This document shows positions 6,834 through 14,934 of a stretch of DNA of 32,913 bases, in pieces. The notes beneath the pieces are model-generated. The model saw nothing but the letters and a program-made list of their open reading frames with translations, did no database searches and was not told the origin of the DNA. Source of the stretch: Oscillospiraceae bacterium (lineage in GTDB: Bacteria; Bacillota; Clostridia; Oscillospirales; Acutalibacteraceae); contig JAQXSC010000037.1 of assembly GCA_029218825.1 (NCBI GenBank), positions 1 to 32,913 on the forward strand, read 5' to 3'. The position numbers were made by a program, and so were the translations under genes. The first letter of the stretch is position 1. Each line of letters opens with the position of its first letter.

Positions 6834-8384
6834 ATGAAAGAAAACAAATTATCCGTACAATTATGCAGAATATTCAGCATAATATTATTAGGTTCACTGT
6901 CTTGTACCTTTTTATGCATATTGATTTTTGGATATGAGAACTTGGGCGAAAATGCAGTTGCGGTAAAAACCGGTATTATTCTCGCCTTTGCTCTGATGAC
7001 GGCAATAGCCATATGGGGATATTATTTGTTTATCAATTCAAATAACAGGCTTGGTAAATTTACCCTTAATTCAAAACAAACTAACATAATAATTTTTGTG
7101 TCTGTGGGAATTTTGTTTCTTATTCAAATTTTTGCAGGATACAAGTTAAGAGCAAATTCTGTAACCGATTTGAAAATAATTGAATCATATTGCAAGGATT
7201 TTGCAGTAAACGGTAACTTCGATTTAATACAGAGGGATTATCAAAGAGGTTCTGCTTACTTGATAAGATACCCCAATAACGTTCCTTTTACCCTACTTTT
7301 ATCGGCATTGTATAGGGTGTGTTATCTTACTTTAGGCTATGTGCCTAAAATGGCGCCTATAGTTTTAAATTGCGTTGCAATTAACCTTGCCGTACTGTTT
7401 ACCGCCCTTACCGCAAAAAAACTTTTTGGCAATAAACAGGCTTTGGTGACTTTGGCTTTGTGTATGCTTTTTGCTACCTACTACACTTACACAGCATATT
7501 ATTATACAGATTCCCTTTCAATGCCCTTTTTAATTGGCGGTGTTTACCTTTTTGTTTCGGCAGTAAAAAGCGAAAATAAATACAAAAGATACGCTTTGCT
7601 TTTGGCATTTGGGGGAGTAGTATTTTTAGGTTTTAAAATGAAAGCGACCGTTATATTTGCCTTGATTTGCGGACTTGTATATGTTCTGCTAAAGTTTAAT
7701 ATTAAGAGAGTTGCCGCAATATCATTGGCGGTTATTGTGGGATTTTCAACCATAGGCGCAGTATATACAACCTCGGTAAACAGCCTGAATTTATACACAA
7801 AGGAACAGTCCTATGAATGTGAATATCCCTTTACTCACTGGATTATGATGGGCTTAAAAGGGCTTGGCCATTACAATTTAGAGGACAGTAAATTTACAGA
7901 CAGTTTTGAAAATAAGGATGAAAAACAAAATGCCAATATCCGTGAAATTAAAAACAGGATTGAGGACTTTGGTGTTAAGGGATTGATTTCCCATACTGTC
8001 AAAAAAGCAGTTTGGATGTGGGAGGACGGAACTTATTTTATCTCCCATCATCTTGAGAAAACCGATAATTGGAATCCTTTACATTCCTTTGTTTTGGATA
8101 AGGGCAGTTATCACAATGTGTTCTATATATACAGTTGTGGTTTTCAACTTTTCCTGATTTTTATGATGATACTGTCGGCATTTAAAGGTTGCATAAAGCC
8201 AAAGGTTGATAAGACTATCCTGTTGAAAGGACTATTGTTTTCAATTCTTATATTCCTGTTAATATGGGAGGCTCGTTCACGTTATCTTTACAACTTCACC
8301 CCTGTGTTTATTCTACTTGCTGTTGACGGACTTCAGGAATTGGAAAATTTTATACGTAATAAAGTAAAAAGCAGGTTGCAGTAA
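6834..8384 (+). CDS. GT-C type membrane glycosyltransferase-like protein, paralog 1
   Basis: A 516-aa polytopic protein with roughly 10-12 hydrophobic helices. The layout resembles GT39/PMT-like (GT-C) transferases, which use polyprenyl-phosphate sugars to decorate proteins or wall polymers. Support is the loop Y-P-N-N (residues 146-149) after a 40-residue extracytoplasmic stretch, the Y-T-D-S motif at 224-227, and W-E-A-R-S-R-Y near the C-terminus, a set often seen in Firmicutes GT-C-like proteins. Donor and acceptor are unknown. ATG 6834 has AAAGGA upstream. It is a tandem paralog of the next gene; the stretch from about residue 195 to 345 and the C-terminal 70 residues are nearly identical. 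Confidence 0.7.
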   Translation: MKENKLSVQLCRIFSIILLGSLSCTFLCILIFGYENLGENAVAVKTGIILAFALMTAIAIWGYYLFINSNNRLGKFTLNSKQTNIIIFVSVGILFLIQIFAGYKLRANSVTDLKIIESYCKDFAVNGNFDLIQRDYQRGSAYLIRYPNNVPFTLLLSALYRVCYLTLGYVPKMAPIVLNCVAINLAVLFTALTAKKLFGNKQALVTLALCMLFATYYTYTAYYYTDSLSMPFLIGGVYLFVSAVKSENKYKRYALLLAFGGVVFLGFKMKATVIFALICGLVYVLLKFNIKRVAAISLAVIVGFSTIGAVYTTSVNSLNLYTKEQSYECEYPFTHWIMMGLKGLGHYNLEDSKFTDSFENKDEKQNANIREIKNRIEDFGVKGLISHTVKKAVWMWEDGTYFISHHLEKTDNWNPLHSFVLDKGSYHNVFYIYSCGFQLFLIFMMILSAFKGCIKPKVDKTILLKGLLFSILIFLLIWEARSRYLYNFTPVFILLAVDGLQELENFIRNKVKSRLQ

Positions 8385-8404
8385 TTTCTGTAACCTGCTT
8401 TTGG
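8367..8404 (+). terminator. Terminator with the stop codon in its loop
   Basis: AAAAGCAGGTTGCAG (8367-8381) pairs with CTGTAACCTGCTTTT (8388-8402), with one G-U pair. The loop TAATTT contains the stop codon of paralog 1 (8382-8384). A degenerate copy follows paralog 2. Confidence 0.8.
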
Positions 8405-8428
8405 TATAAGTAAATTTTAGCGGATTCT

Positions 8429-8463
8429 TACCAACTGTAACAAAATAACTACCAACTGTAACA
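8429..8463 (+). promoter_or_regulatory. Putative LytTR-type operator (direct repeat), unit 2
   Basis: TACCAACTGTAACA occurs twice exactly (8429-8442 and 8450-8463), period 21 bp. The reverse complement core ACAGTTGGT matches every position of the LytTR consensus [TA][AC][CA]GTTN[AG][TG], and the 12-bp gap is the usual LytTR spacing. It lies 31 bp upstream of the -10 hexamer. Confidence 0.65.
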
Positions 8464-8494
8464 TTTTCGCAAAAAACTTCCTGCATTATGCTAC

Positions 8495-8500
8495 TATAAT
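8495..8500 (+). promoter_or_regulatory. -10 element of the second GT-C paralog
   Basis: TATAAT at 8495-8500. No acceptable -35 is present 16-18 bp upstream (AAAAAC region), which would fit an activator-dependent promoter using the adjacent direct repeats. Confidence 0.6.
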
Positions 8501-8542
8501 CTACGCAAAATATAGAAGTATTATTTAGGGAGAATTTGGAAG

Positions 8543-10084
8543 ATGATAATGCAAAATATTTCAAAAACTTTGTGCAGGATATTCAGTATAATTTTAACTG
8601 TATCCCTGTCCTGTGTTTTTATATGTATATTGATTTTCGGATACAGAAGTCCTGAGGTATCCTCTGTTACAGAAAAAACAGGTATTATTTTAGCCTTTGG
8701 GGTGATGACGGCAGCGGCAATATCGGTATATTACTTACTGAGTAATTCAAATAATAGGCTCTGTAATTTTACACTAACCTCAAAACAAACTAACGTTATT
8801 ATTTTTGTGTTGGTGGGAATAATGTTTGCTATTCAACTTCTTGTCGGTTATGAATTGAGAGCAAATGCCATAAATGATTTGTCAAGAATAGAAAATTATT
8901 CCTACGACTTTGCCGTAAACGGCAACTTTGATTTAATTCAGCAACACTATTCAAAGGGAAAAGTATATTTGGTAAAATATCCCAACAATATTGCTCTTAC
9001 CTTGCTGTTGTCATTCCTTTATAAAATCACCTACAGTCTTTTAGGTTGTGTGCCTAAAATGTTGCCTGTAGTGTTAAATTGTGTTGCCATTAACCTTTCC
9101 GTGCTTTTTACCGTATTTACAGCGAAAAAACTTTTCGGCAATAAGCAATCCCTGTTAGCGTTAGTTTTGTGTATGCTTTTTGCTCCTTACTACACATATA
9201 CCCCTTTTTACTATACCGACTCACTTTCTATGCCCTTTTTGATAGGCAGTGTTTACCTTTTTGTATCGGCAATAAAGAGCGAAAATAAATACAAAAGATA
9301 CGCTTTGCTTGTTGCCTTTGGGGGCTTAGTATTTTTTGGTTTTAAAATGAAAGCGACCGTTATTTTTGCCTTGATTTGCGGACTTATATATGTTCTGCTA
9401 AAGTTTAGCATAAAGCGAGTTGCAACAATATCCTTGGCGGTTATATTGGGATTTTCAACCATAGGCGCAGTATATACAACCTGTGTAAACAGCCTGAATT
9501 TATACACAAAGGAAAAGTCCTACGAAAGTGAATACCCTTATACCCATTGGGTGATGATGGGGCTAAAAGGCGTGGGACGTTACAATAGGGCTGACAGCAG
9601 ATATACAATGAGTTTTAAAAATAAGGACGAAAAGCAAAAGGCGAATATCCGTGAGATTGAAAACAGAGTTGAGGAATACGGAGCAGTTGGATTGATTTCC
9701 CATACTGCAAAAAAGGCTGTTTGGATTTGGGAGGACGGAACCTATTTTATCTCCCACCATATTGAAAAACCTGTTGAAAGAAATGGGATACACTCCTTTG
9801 TTTTGACAGAGGGGGATAACCATTATATATTTAATATATACAGTTGCGGTTTCCAACTTTTCCTGATTTTTATGATGATACTTTCCGCCTTTAAAAGTTG
9901 CATAAAACCAAAGGTGGATAAGACTATCCTGCTGAAAGGACTGCTGTTTTCAATTCTTATATTCCTGTTAATCTGGGAGGCTCGTTCACGGTATCTTTAC
10001 AACTTCACCCCTGTGTTTATTCTACTTGCAGTTGACGGTTTGGCATCATCAAAATATTATATAAATAAATTGCTCAAAAGATAG
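8543..10084 (+). CDS. GT-C type membrane glycosyltransferase-like protein, paralog 2
   Basis: A 513-aa paralog of the preceding gene with the same helix pattern, Y-P-N-N loop, Y-T-D-S-L-S-M-P-F segment and W-E-A-R-S-R-Y C-terminal motif. The N-terminal quarter and the soluble loop after the N-S-L-N-L-Y-T-K-E segment are more diverged than the central and terminal membrane segments. ATG 8543 follows GGAAG closely; an in-frame ATG at 8549 is also possible. The duplicated unit includes upstream direct repeats and the downstream hairpin. Function as a polyprenol-dependent sugar transferase is inferred from topology and motifs only. Confidence 0.7.
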   Translation: MIMQNISKTLCRIFSIILTVSLSCVFICILIFGYRSPEVSSVTEKTGIILAFGVMTAAAISVYYLLSNSNNRLCNFTLTSKQTNVIIFVLVGIMFAIQLLVGYELRANAINDLSRIENYSYDFAVNGNFDLIQQHYSKGKVYLVKYPNNIALTLLLSFLYKITYSLLGCVPKMLPVVLNCVAINLSVLFTVFTAKKLFGNKQSLLALVLCMLFAPYYTYTPFYYTDSLSMPFLIGSVYLFVSAIKSENKYKRYALLVAFGGLVFFGFKMKATVIFALICGLIYVLLKFSIKRVATISLAVILGFSTIGAVYTTCVNSLNLYTKEKSYESEYPYTHWVMMGLKGVGRYNRADSRYTMSFKNKDEKQKANIREIENRVEEYGAVGLISHTAKKAVWIWEDGTYFISHHIEKPVERNGIHSFVLTEGDNHYIFNIYSCGFQLFLIFMMILSAFKSCIKPKVDKTILLKGLLFSILIFLLIWEARSRYLYNFTPVFILLAVDGLASSKYYINKLLKR

Positions 10085-10108
10085 GTTGCAGTAATTACTG
10101 TAGCCTAT
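10081..10108 (+). terminator. Degenerate copy of the paralog 1 terminator
   Basis: ATAGGTTGCAG / CTGTAGCCTAT (10081-10091, 10098-10108) is a recognisable derivative of the hairpin at 8367, but it has two G-U pairs and no T tract, so read-through toward ktrB is likely. Confidence 0.5.
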
Positions 10109-10131
10109 TACTTATTTAATACAAAAATATA

Positions 10132-10160
10132 TTGAAAATGCCGTTAGATTACTGTATAAT
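10132..10160 (+). promoter_or_regulatory. Promoter of ktrB
   Basis: TTGAAA (10132-10137), 17-bp spacer, TATAAT (10155-10160), followed by an AGAGGTG ribosome site before ATG 10200. Confidence 0.75.
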
Positions 10161-10199
10161 CTAAAGCATAGTCTTTATTCTATTAGAGGTGCGGAAAAT

Positions 10200-11543
10200 A
10201 TGTCTGTAATTAAAAAGCATATTTCATCCTTCAGATTAATAACAGGCGGATTTGCCTTGGCAATTCTCGTTGGGGCAATTTTGCTAATGATGCCTTTTTC
10301 CAGCAGAAGCGGAAACTTTACACCCTTTATGGACGCGTTGTTTACGTCAACTTCGGCTGTATGCGTAACCGGACTTGTAGTTCACGATACAGCAACCTAT
10401 TGGAGCATTTTCGGACAGGCTGTAATATTGGGGCTAATCCAAATAGGCGGTATGGGTGTTGTTACGATTGCGGTGGCTATTGCAAAACTCTCCGGCAGAA
10501 AAATTGGCTTTTTTCAGCGGAGCATTATGCAGGAGTCAATCTCCGCTCATCAGGTTGGCGGTATTGTAAAACTAACTAATTTTATTGTCGTTGTGACCTT
10601 GGCGATTGAGGCTTTGGGCGCAGTAATTATGGCGCCTGAATTTTGCAGTAGATTTGGAATATTAAAAGGTATCTGGTATTCGGTTTTTCACTCCATATCT
10701 GCGTTTTGTAACGCAGGTTTTGACTTGATGGGAGTTGAGGGAGAGTATTCCTCCTTAACTTCTTTTGTAGGAAGTCCTTTGATAAATATAACAATTATGT
10801 TGCTGATTGTAATCGGCGGTATAGGATTTTTGACTTGGAACGATGTAAAAGTGAATAAGTTAAAATTCAGAAAATACAGGATGCAAAGTAAAGTCGCTTT
10901 GTCTGTATCCGCAGTTTTGATAATTCTGCCTGCAATATTCTTTTTCTTTGTGGAATTTTCAAAGGGAAATTTCAGCAATATGACCTTGGGAGAAAGAATA
11001 TTTGCCTCACTTTTCCACTCAACTACTCCGAGAACAGCAGGATTTAATACAATAGATTTAACTTCCCTCAGCGGTCCGGGACAGGTTATTACAGTTGTGC
11101 TTATGCTAATAGGCGGTTCGCCGGGCTCAACTGCCGGCGGATTAAAAACTACTACGGTAATGGTTTTGCTTGTATCGGCAATTTCGGTGTTTAACAAGAA
11201 AAACAACGCTCACTGTTTCGGCAGGACAATTTCTGTTGAAATTATTAAAACAGCAGGTACTATACTTATGATGTATTTAGTGCTGTTCTTAACAGGAGCA
11301 GTTACAATATGCTGTGTTGAAAATGTGCCTATGAACGCAGCCCTCTTTGAAACAGCCTCGGCTATCGGCACAGTTGGATTGTCTATGGGAATAACTCCCG
11401 GTTTAGGATTAGCGTCACGTTTAATCTTAATAGCGCTTATGTATTTCGGCAGAGTGGGAAGTTTGACATTTATCTTTGCCGCAATTTCAAAAAATCAGTC
11501 ATCAATATCAAGATATCCTCAGGAAAAAATAACAGTAGGTTAA
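10200..11543 (+). CDS. ktrB: KtrB/TrkH-family potassium uptake channel subunit
   Basis: A 447-aa membrane subunit of the superfamily of K+ transporters, with four M1-P-M2 repeats. The four filter regions are visible by their conserved glycine: S-A-V-C-V-T-G, S-A-F-C-N-A-G-F, T-T-P-R-T-A-G-F-N and S-A-I-G-T-V-G. The intramembrane loop G-G-S-P-G-S-T-A-G-G-L-K-T-T, which gates KtrB, is intact. Length fits KtrB (about 450 aa) rather than the longer TrkH. The gene is immediately followed by its cytosolic RCK partner, 10 nt downstream, so this is a KtrAB system, expected to be Na+-coupled and nucleotide-gated. Confidence 0.9.
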   Translation: MSVIKKHISSFRLITGGFALAILVGAILLMMPFSSRSGNFTPFMDALFTSTSAVCVTGLVVHDTATYWSIFGQAVILGLIQIGGMGVVTIAVAIAKLSGRKIGFFQRSIMQESISAHQVGGIVKLTNFIVVVTLAIEALGAVIMAPEFCSRFGILKGIWYSVFHSISAFCNAGFDLMGVEGEYSSLTSFVGSPLINITIMLLIVIGGIGFLTWNDVKVNKLKFRKYRMQSKVALSVSAVLIILPAIFFFFVEFSKGNFSNMTLGERIFASLFHSTTPRTAGFNTIDLTSLSGPGQVITVVLMLIGGSPGSTAGGLKTTTVMVLLVSAISVFNKKNNAHCFGRTISVEIIKTAGTILMMYLVLFLTGAVTICCVENVPMNAALFETASAIGTVGLSMGITPGLGLASRLILIALMYFGRVGSLTFIFAAISKNQSSISRYPQEKITVG

Positions 11544-11553
11544 GGTGAATATT

Positions 11554-12201
11554 ATGAAATCAGTTTTATTAATCGGTCTTGGCAGATTCGGCAGACACGT
11601 AGCAAGAAAATTAAACGAGTTAAACCACGAGGTTTTGGCGGTTGATTTTAAAGAGGACAGGGTAGAGGCTGTTATGCCTTACGTTACAAGCGCCCAGGTA
11701 GTTGACTGCACAAACGAGGAATATTTGCGTTCTGTAGGGGTTCGCAATTTTGATATGTGCATTGTGGCAATAGGCGACAATTTCCAAAACTCCCTTGAAA
11801 TCACTTCCTTGTTAAAGGAATTGGGAGCGCCTTTTGTAGTATCACGTGCCGCAAGTGACGTTCAGGAAAAATTTCTGTTAAGAAACGGCGCAGATGAAGT
11901 TGTTTATCCGGAAAAGCAACTTGCAAATTGGACTGCTATCCGTTACACCTCTGACCATATTCTCAACTACATTGAAATTGAACACGATTACGCCATTTTT
12001 GAAATTCCTATTCCAAAGCAGTGGATTGGCAAAACTATCGGAAATCTTGATATAAGAAAGAAATATAATATCAACATTATGGCTATAAAAGAAAAAGGCA
12101 CAATGGAGTTGAGAGTAAACCCTGAAATGCTCCTTACACAGGATATGACAATGCTTGTTTTAGGCAACAATAAGGATATTCATAAGTGTTTCCGCATATA
12201 A
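11554..12201 (+). CDS. ktrA: KtrA/TrkA-family potassium uptake regulator (RCK)
   Basis: A 215-aa cytoplasmic regulator. The N-terminal RCK_N Rossmann domain begins M-K-S-V-L-L-I-G-L-G-R-F-G (nucleotide loop G-x-G-x-x-G) with Asp at the end of the second strand (L-A-V-D). A C-terminal RCK_C domain covers about residues 130-215. It binds ATP/ADP and, in many Firmicutes, c-di-AMP to gate KtrB. The start is ATG 11554 because AAGGTG is 6 nt upstream; the GTG at 11545 would overlap that site. Operon with ktrB and a strong terminator directly after. Confidence 0.9.
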   Translation: MKSVLLIGLGRFGRHVARKLNELNHEVLAVDFKEDRVEAVMPYVTSAQVVDCTNEEYLRSVGVRNFDMCIVAIGDNFQNSLEITSLLKELGAPFVVSRAASDVQEKFLLRNGADEVVYPEKQLANWTAIRYTSDHILNYIEIEHDYAIFEIPIPKQWIGKTIGNLDIRKKYNINIMAIKEKGTMELRVNPEMLLTQDMTMLVLGNNKDIHKCFRI

Positions 12202-12206
12202 TAATT

Positions 12207-12236
12207 TCCCTAAGGTTCTTGACCTTAGGGATTTTT
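12207..12236 (+). terminator. Terminator of ktrBA
   Basis: Perfect 10-bp stem TCCCTAAGGT / ACCTTAGGGA (12207-12216, 12222-12231) followed by TTTTT. It separates ktrA from the convergent ABC operon. Confidence 0.92.
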
Positions 12237-12256
12237 CAATAGTGAGTAATTTTATT

Positions 12257-13012
12257 TTATGCAAGACCGCGTTTTTTCAGTATTCTTTTTTCAATGGTAG
12301 AGAATACGCACTTGTCAATCAATATACCCATCAATACAATGATTATCATTACAAGCATAACCTGATCAATATCGCCTAAATCTCTGCCCATAATAAGGGT
12401 CTGACCTAATCCGATAGAAGTTGTCATAACTTCACCTGCCATTAATGCACGCCAAGCAAAGGACCAGCCTTGTTTTAGACCTGCAATTAACTCCGGTAAT
12501 GCCGCCGGAAAAACAATGTGCAGATACATCTGCTTTTTGGTAGCACCCATAGTCAAAGCGGCTTTTTTGTATATAGGCTGAATGTTGTTGATTGCGTTAT
12601 CTACGGAAATGGAAATGCTGAATGCCGCACCCATTACTACAACAAAGAGTATCGCCTCGGTTGAAAGACCGAACCACAATATTGAGAAAGGTACCCAACA
12701 TACACTCGGCAAGGTCTGTATTCCCAGAATAATGGGCTTTAGGTTTTTGTTGAGGAATTTAAAGTGATTAATAAGCAATCCTACAATTAAGCCGATAAAT
12801 ACCGCAATTCCGAATCCTACTAAACCACGCAAAAATGAGTTGCCGATTGCTACAAATATCGAACCGTCCTGACAAAGTTCAACAAATCTTTCCCCAACGC
12901 CTATAGGGGAGGGGACTGAATATGGTTTGCAAAGTCCTAACAGGTCAACACCTACAAAGTAAAAACCCTGCCAAGCAAGAATCAAACATATAAGAAAAAT
13001 TATCATACTCAT
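12257..13012 (-). CDS. ABC transporter permease, SsuC/TauC family
   Basis: A 251-aa BPD_transp_1 permease with about six helices. The cytoplasmic EAA coupling loop is visible as A-A-L-T-M-G-A-T-K-K-Q followed by F-P-A-A-L-P-E-L-I-A-G-L, with G-L-K-Q-G-W-S-F-A-W-R after it, the pattern of nitrate/sulfonate/taurine-type permeases. Its start overlaps the stop of the ATPase gene by 4 nt (ATGA). It forms the membrane channel of the three-gene importer. The substrate is likely an organosulfonate or another small oxyanion-type compound, but this subfamily also covers other substrates. Confidence 0.85.
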   Translation of the reverse strand: MSMIIFLICLILAWQGFYFVGVDLLGLCKPYSVPSPIGVGERFVELCQDGSIFVAIGNSFLRGLVGFGIAVFIGLIVGLLINHFKFLNKNLKPIILGIQTLPSVCWVPFSILWFGLSTEAILFVVVMGAAFSISISVDNAINNIQPIYKKAALTMGATKKQMYLHIVFPAALPELIAGLKQGWSFAWRALMAGEVMTTSIGLGQTLIMGRDLGDIDQVMLVMIIIVLMGILIDKCVFSTIEKRILKKRGLA

Positions 13013-13755
13013 AGTGTGTTTTCCCCCTTAACCTTATCGAGAATTTTGTGCCTTAATTCTACAAATTCCGGTGAATATACTTCTCTTGGACGAGGAATGT
13101 TGATGTCAACAATATCCGTAACCGAGCCGGTTTTCGGAGATAGTACCACAACTCTGTCTGCAAGATATACAGACTCCTCAACGCTGTGAGTGATAAAGAA
13201 GATTGTCTTGTGTGTTTCAATCCATATTTTTTGAAGTTCTGCTCTCAACTGGTTAGAGGTCTGCTTGTCAAGTGCGGAAAAAGGCTCGTCCATAAGCAGT
13301 ATTTTAGAGTCCATAGCCAAGGCTCTCGCCAAAGCCGTTCTCTGTCGCATACCGCCTGAAATCTGATGAATAGGGTAGTTCTTGTATTCCAACAATCCTA
13401 CCATTTTCAAATAGTGAGTGGCACGTTTTTCCTGTTCTTCCTTTGGCATTTTTGCAAGTTTCAAGGGGAATTTTACATTGTCAATTACATTCAGCCAAGG
13501 ATAAAGTCCGTGCTCCTGAAACATTACCGTTCTGTCTGCGCCGGGCTTTGTTACCTTGTTGCCGTCAAGCAATATTTCCCCGGTAGTAGGAGTTTCAAGT
13601 CCTGCAATCAGGTTCAGTAATGTAGTTTTACCGCAACCTGAGGCACCTACAATACAGATAAATTCTCCGTCTTTTATCTCCAAGTCAATACTGTTCAGAG
13701 TTGACTTTTCGCTGTTGTCAAATTTCTTGCTAAGGTTTTTTACTATTAAAGACAT
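13009..13755 (-). CDS. ABC transporter ATP-binding protein, SsuB/TauB family
   Basis: A 248-aa ATPase. Walker A G-A-S-G-C-G-K-T is at residues 37-44, Q-loop in V-M-F-Q-E-H-G-L-Y-P-W, signature I-S-G-G-M-R-Q-R at 132-139 (S-G-G-M rather than L-S-G-G-Q, usual in this group), Walker B I-L-L-M-D-E-P at 152-158, and H-loop I-T-H-S. The E-H-G-L-Y-P-W segment after the Q-loop is typical of the SsuB/TauB/NrtD branch. Middle gene of the operon, 14 nt downstream of the binding protein and overlapping the permease. Confidence 0.88.
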   Translation of the reverse strand: MSLIVKNLSKKFDNSEKSTLNSIDLEIKDGEFICIVGASGCGKTTLLNLIAGLETPTTGEILLDGNKVTKPGADRTVMFQEHGLYPWLNVIDNVKFPLKLAKMPKEEQEKRATHYLKMVGLLEYKNYPIHQISGGMRQRTALARALAMDSKILLMDEPFSALDKQTSNQLRAELQKIWIETHKTIFFITHSVEESVYLADRVVVLSPKTGSVTDIVDINIPRPREVYSPEFVELRHKILDKVKGENTL

Positions 13756-13769
13756 ATAAATCCTCTTTC

Positions 13770-14750
13770 TTATTGTTTAGCATAAAGTGTGCTGTCGTCA
13801 GGGATTTCCTTAATAAATTCCTGCTCTTTGCTGATTTTAGCAAAGTTGGAAATGGAAGTTTTGTTAAGTTCTGTGCTGATTCCGATTCTTGAGAAGGATT
13901 CCTTGATAACCTTTTCGCTTAATGATTTGCCGGTAGCGGCGTCAAGTTCGTTGTTGATAGTTTTTAGTGAAGCATCTTTGTCGTTGTTAAGTTTTTCGGT
14001 AGCCAAGTTGTGAGCATCCAAGAATTTTTCAACTAAACCAGGGTTATTTTCCAAAAATTCTTTTCTTACCACTACAACTGCAACGTCGTATTTACCATCT
14101 AAATATACTTCGTCATAATCTAAAACAAGTTCTGCGCCCTGCTCCAATAATGTTGCGCCCCAAGGCTCCGGAACTAATGCGGCGTCAATATCTCCACGTT
14201 CCATTGTGTTTGCAACGTCTGCGTTTGCAACAGCGCTTACCGTAACGTTACCGCCCTCTGTAGTAGGTTTCAGTCCGTTTTCAGCAAGTAGGTTAAGTAA
14301 GCATAGATGCTGGGTGTTGCCGATTTGCGGAATAGCAACGTTTTTGTTTGCAAGATCTTTTACGCTGTTAATGTCAGTACCGCTTCTTTTAACAAGTACT
14401 GCACCGCCCTGTGTTGCACCGGATAAAATTACAACGTCGCCTAAAGACTTTGAGTTTGCGGTAATTGCCGGAACAGGTCCGATATAACCGATATCAATGT
14501 TACCTGCAAACAACGCCTCTTGTTCCGCAGGGCCTGCGTTAAATGCTGTCCACTTTACTGTTGTACCCTCATCAAGGCTGTCCTCAAGTAACTTTTCAGA
14601 CTTCATAAGTAATGCCTGTGGGTGGGTTACATTATTAAAATATCCAATGTGTATCTCGTTGCTTTTTGTGTTGCCGTTGGAACAAGCAGTAAAACTTACC
14701 GCCATAACAACTAATAGAACTAATGCCAAAACTCTTTTAAAATTTTTCAT
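13770..14750 (-). CDS. Lipoprotein substrate-binding protein, SsuA/TauA (NMT1-like) family
   Basis: A 326-aa solute-binding lipoprotein. The chosen start gives MKNFKRVLAL and a hydrophobic signal ending S-F-T-A-C, a plausible lipobox with Cys at about residue 24. The mature domain shows I-G-Y-F-N-N-V-T-H-P-Q-A, then F-N-A-G-P-A-E-Q-E-A-L-F-A-G-N-I-D-I-G-Y-I-G-P-V-P, and E-P-W-G, the classic layout of sulfonate/taurine/nitrate-type type II binding proteins. AAGGA lies 8 nt before ATG 14750; the upstream ATGs at 14756 and 14774 are too close to or ahead of it. First gene of the ABC operon; the ligand is not certain. Confidence 0.85.
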   Translation of the reverse strand: MKNFKRVLALVLLVVMAVSFTACSNGNTKSNEIHIGYFNNVTHPQALLMKSEKLLEDSLDEGTTVKWTAFNAGPAEQEALFAGNIDIGYIGPVPAITANSKSLGDVVILSGATQGGAVLVKRSGTDINSVKDLANKNVAIPQIGNTQHLCLLNLLAENGLKPTTEGGNVTVSAVANADVANTMERGDIDAALVPEPWGATLLEQGAELVLDYDEVYLDGKYDVAVVVVRKEFLENNPGLVEKFLDAHNLATEKLNNDKDASLKTINNELDAATGKSLSEKVIKESFSRIGISTELNKTSISNFAKISKEQEFIKEIPDDSTLYAKQ

Positions 14751-14830
14751 AACCATCGTCCTTTCTTTCTGCAAAAGTTTTTATTGTCTATATTATAAAT
14801 TATAGAAAAAACAAAATGAAACTCTAAATT

Positions 14831-14844
14831 TGCAAACGTTTTCA
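14831..14844. promoter_or_regulatory. LacI/CcpA-type operator O1
   Basis: TGCAAACGTTTTCA, one base off a perfect 14-bp palindrome with the CG centre of LacI-family operators. It abuts the -35 of the regulator gene and is upstream of the ABC operon start. It also fits the catabolite-repression cre consensus, so CcpA could bind too. Confidence 0.75.
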
Positions 14845-14845
14845 C

Positions 14846-14874
14846 TTGCATTTATCAGTAAAAAGTGGTATATT
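14846..14874 (+). promoter_or_regulatory. Promoter of the LacI-family gene
   Basis: TTGCAT (14846-14851), 17-bp spacer, TATATT (14869-14874), sitting between the two operators. A counterpart for the ABC operon on the other strand is less clear: TATAAT-like hexamers at 14792-14797 and 14799-14804 have weak -35 partners. Confidence 0.65.
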
Positions 14875-14907
14875 ATTAATAATAAATAATATATTAATGT
14901 TAAAATT

Positions 14908-14921
14908 TGAAAACGTTTTCA
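14908..14921. promoter_or_regulatory. LacI-type operator O2
   Basis: TGAAAACGTTTTCA is a perfect 14-bp palindrome just ahead of the ribosome site of the regulator gene and downstream of its promoter, a roadblock position. Its centre is 77 bp from O1. Confidence 0.8.
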
Positions 14922-14934
14922 GAAGGGAGCATAT

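Noticed and set aside
10688..11206. 172-aa antisense ORF inside ktrB
   Set aside because: Shadow of a conserved membrane-protein gene; no recognisable domain or start signal.
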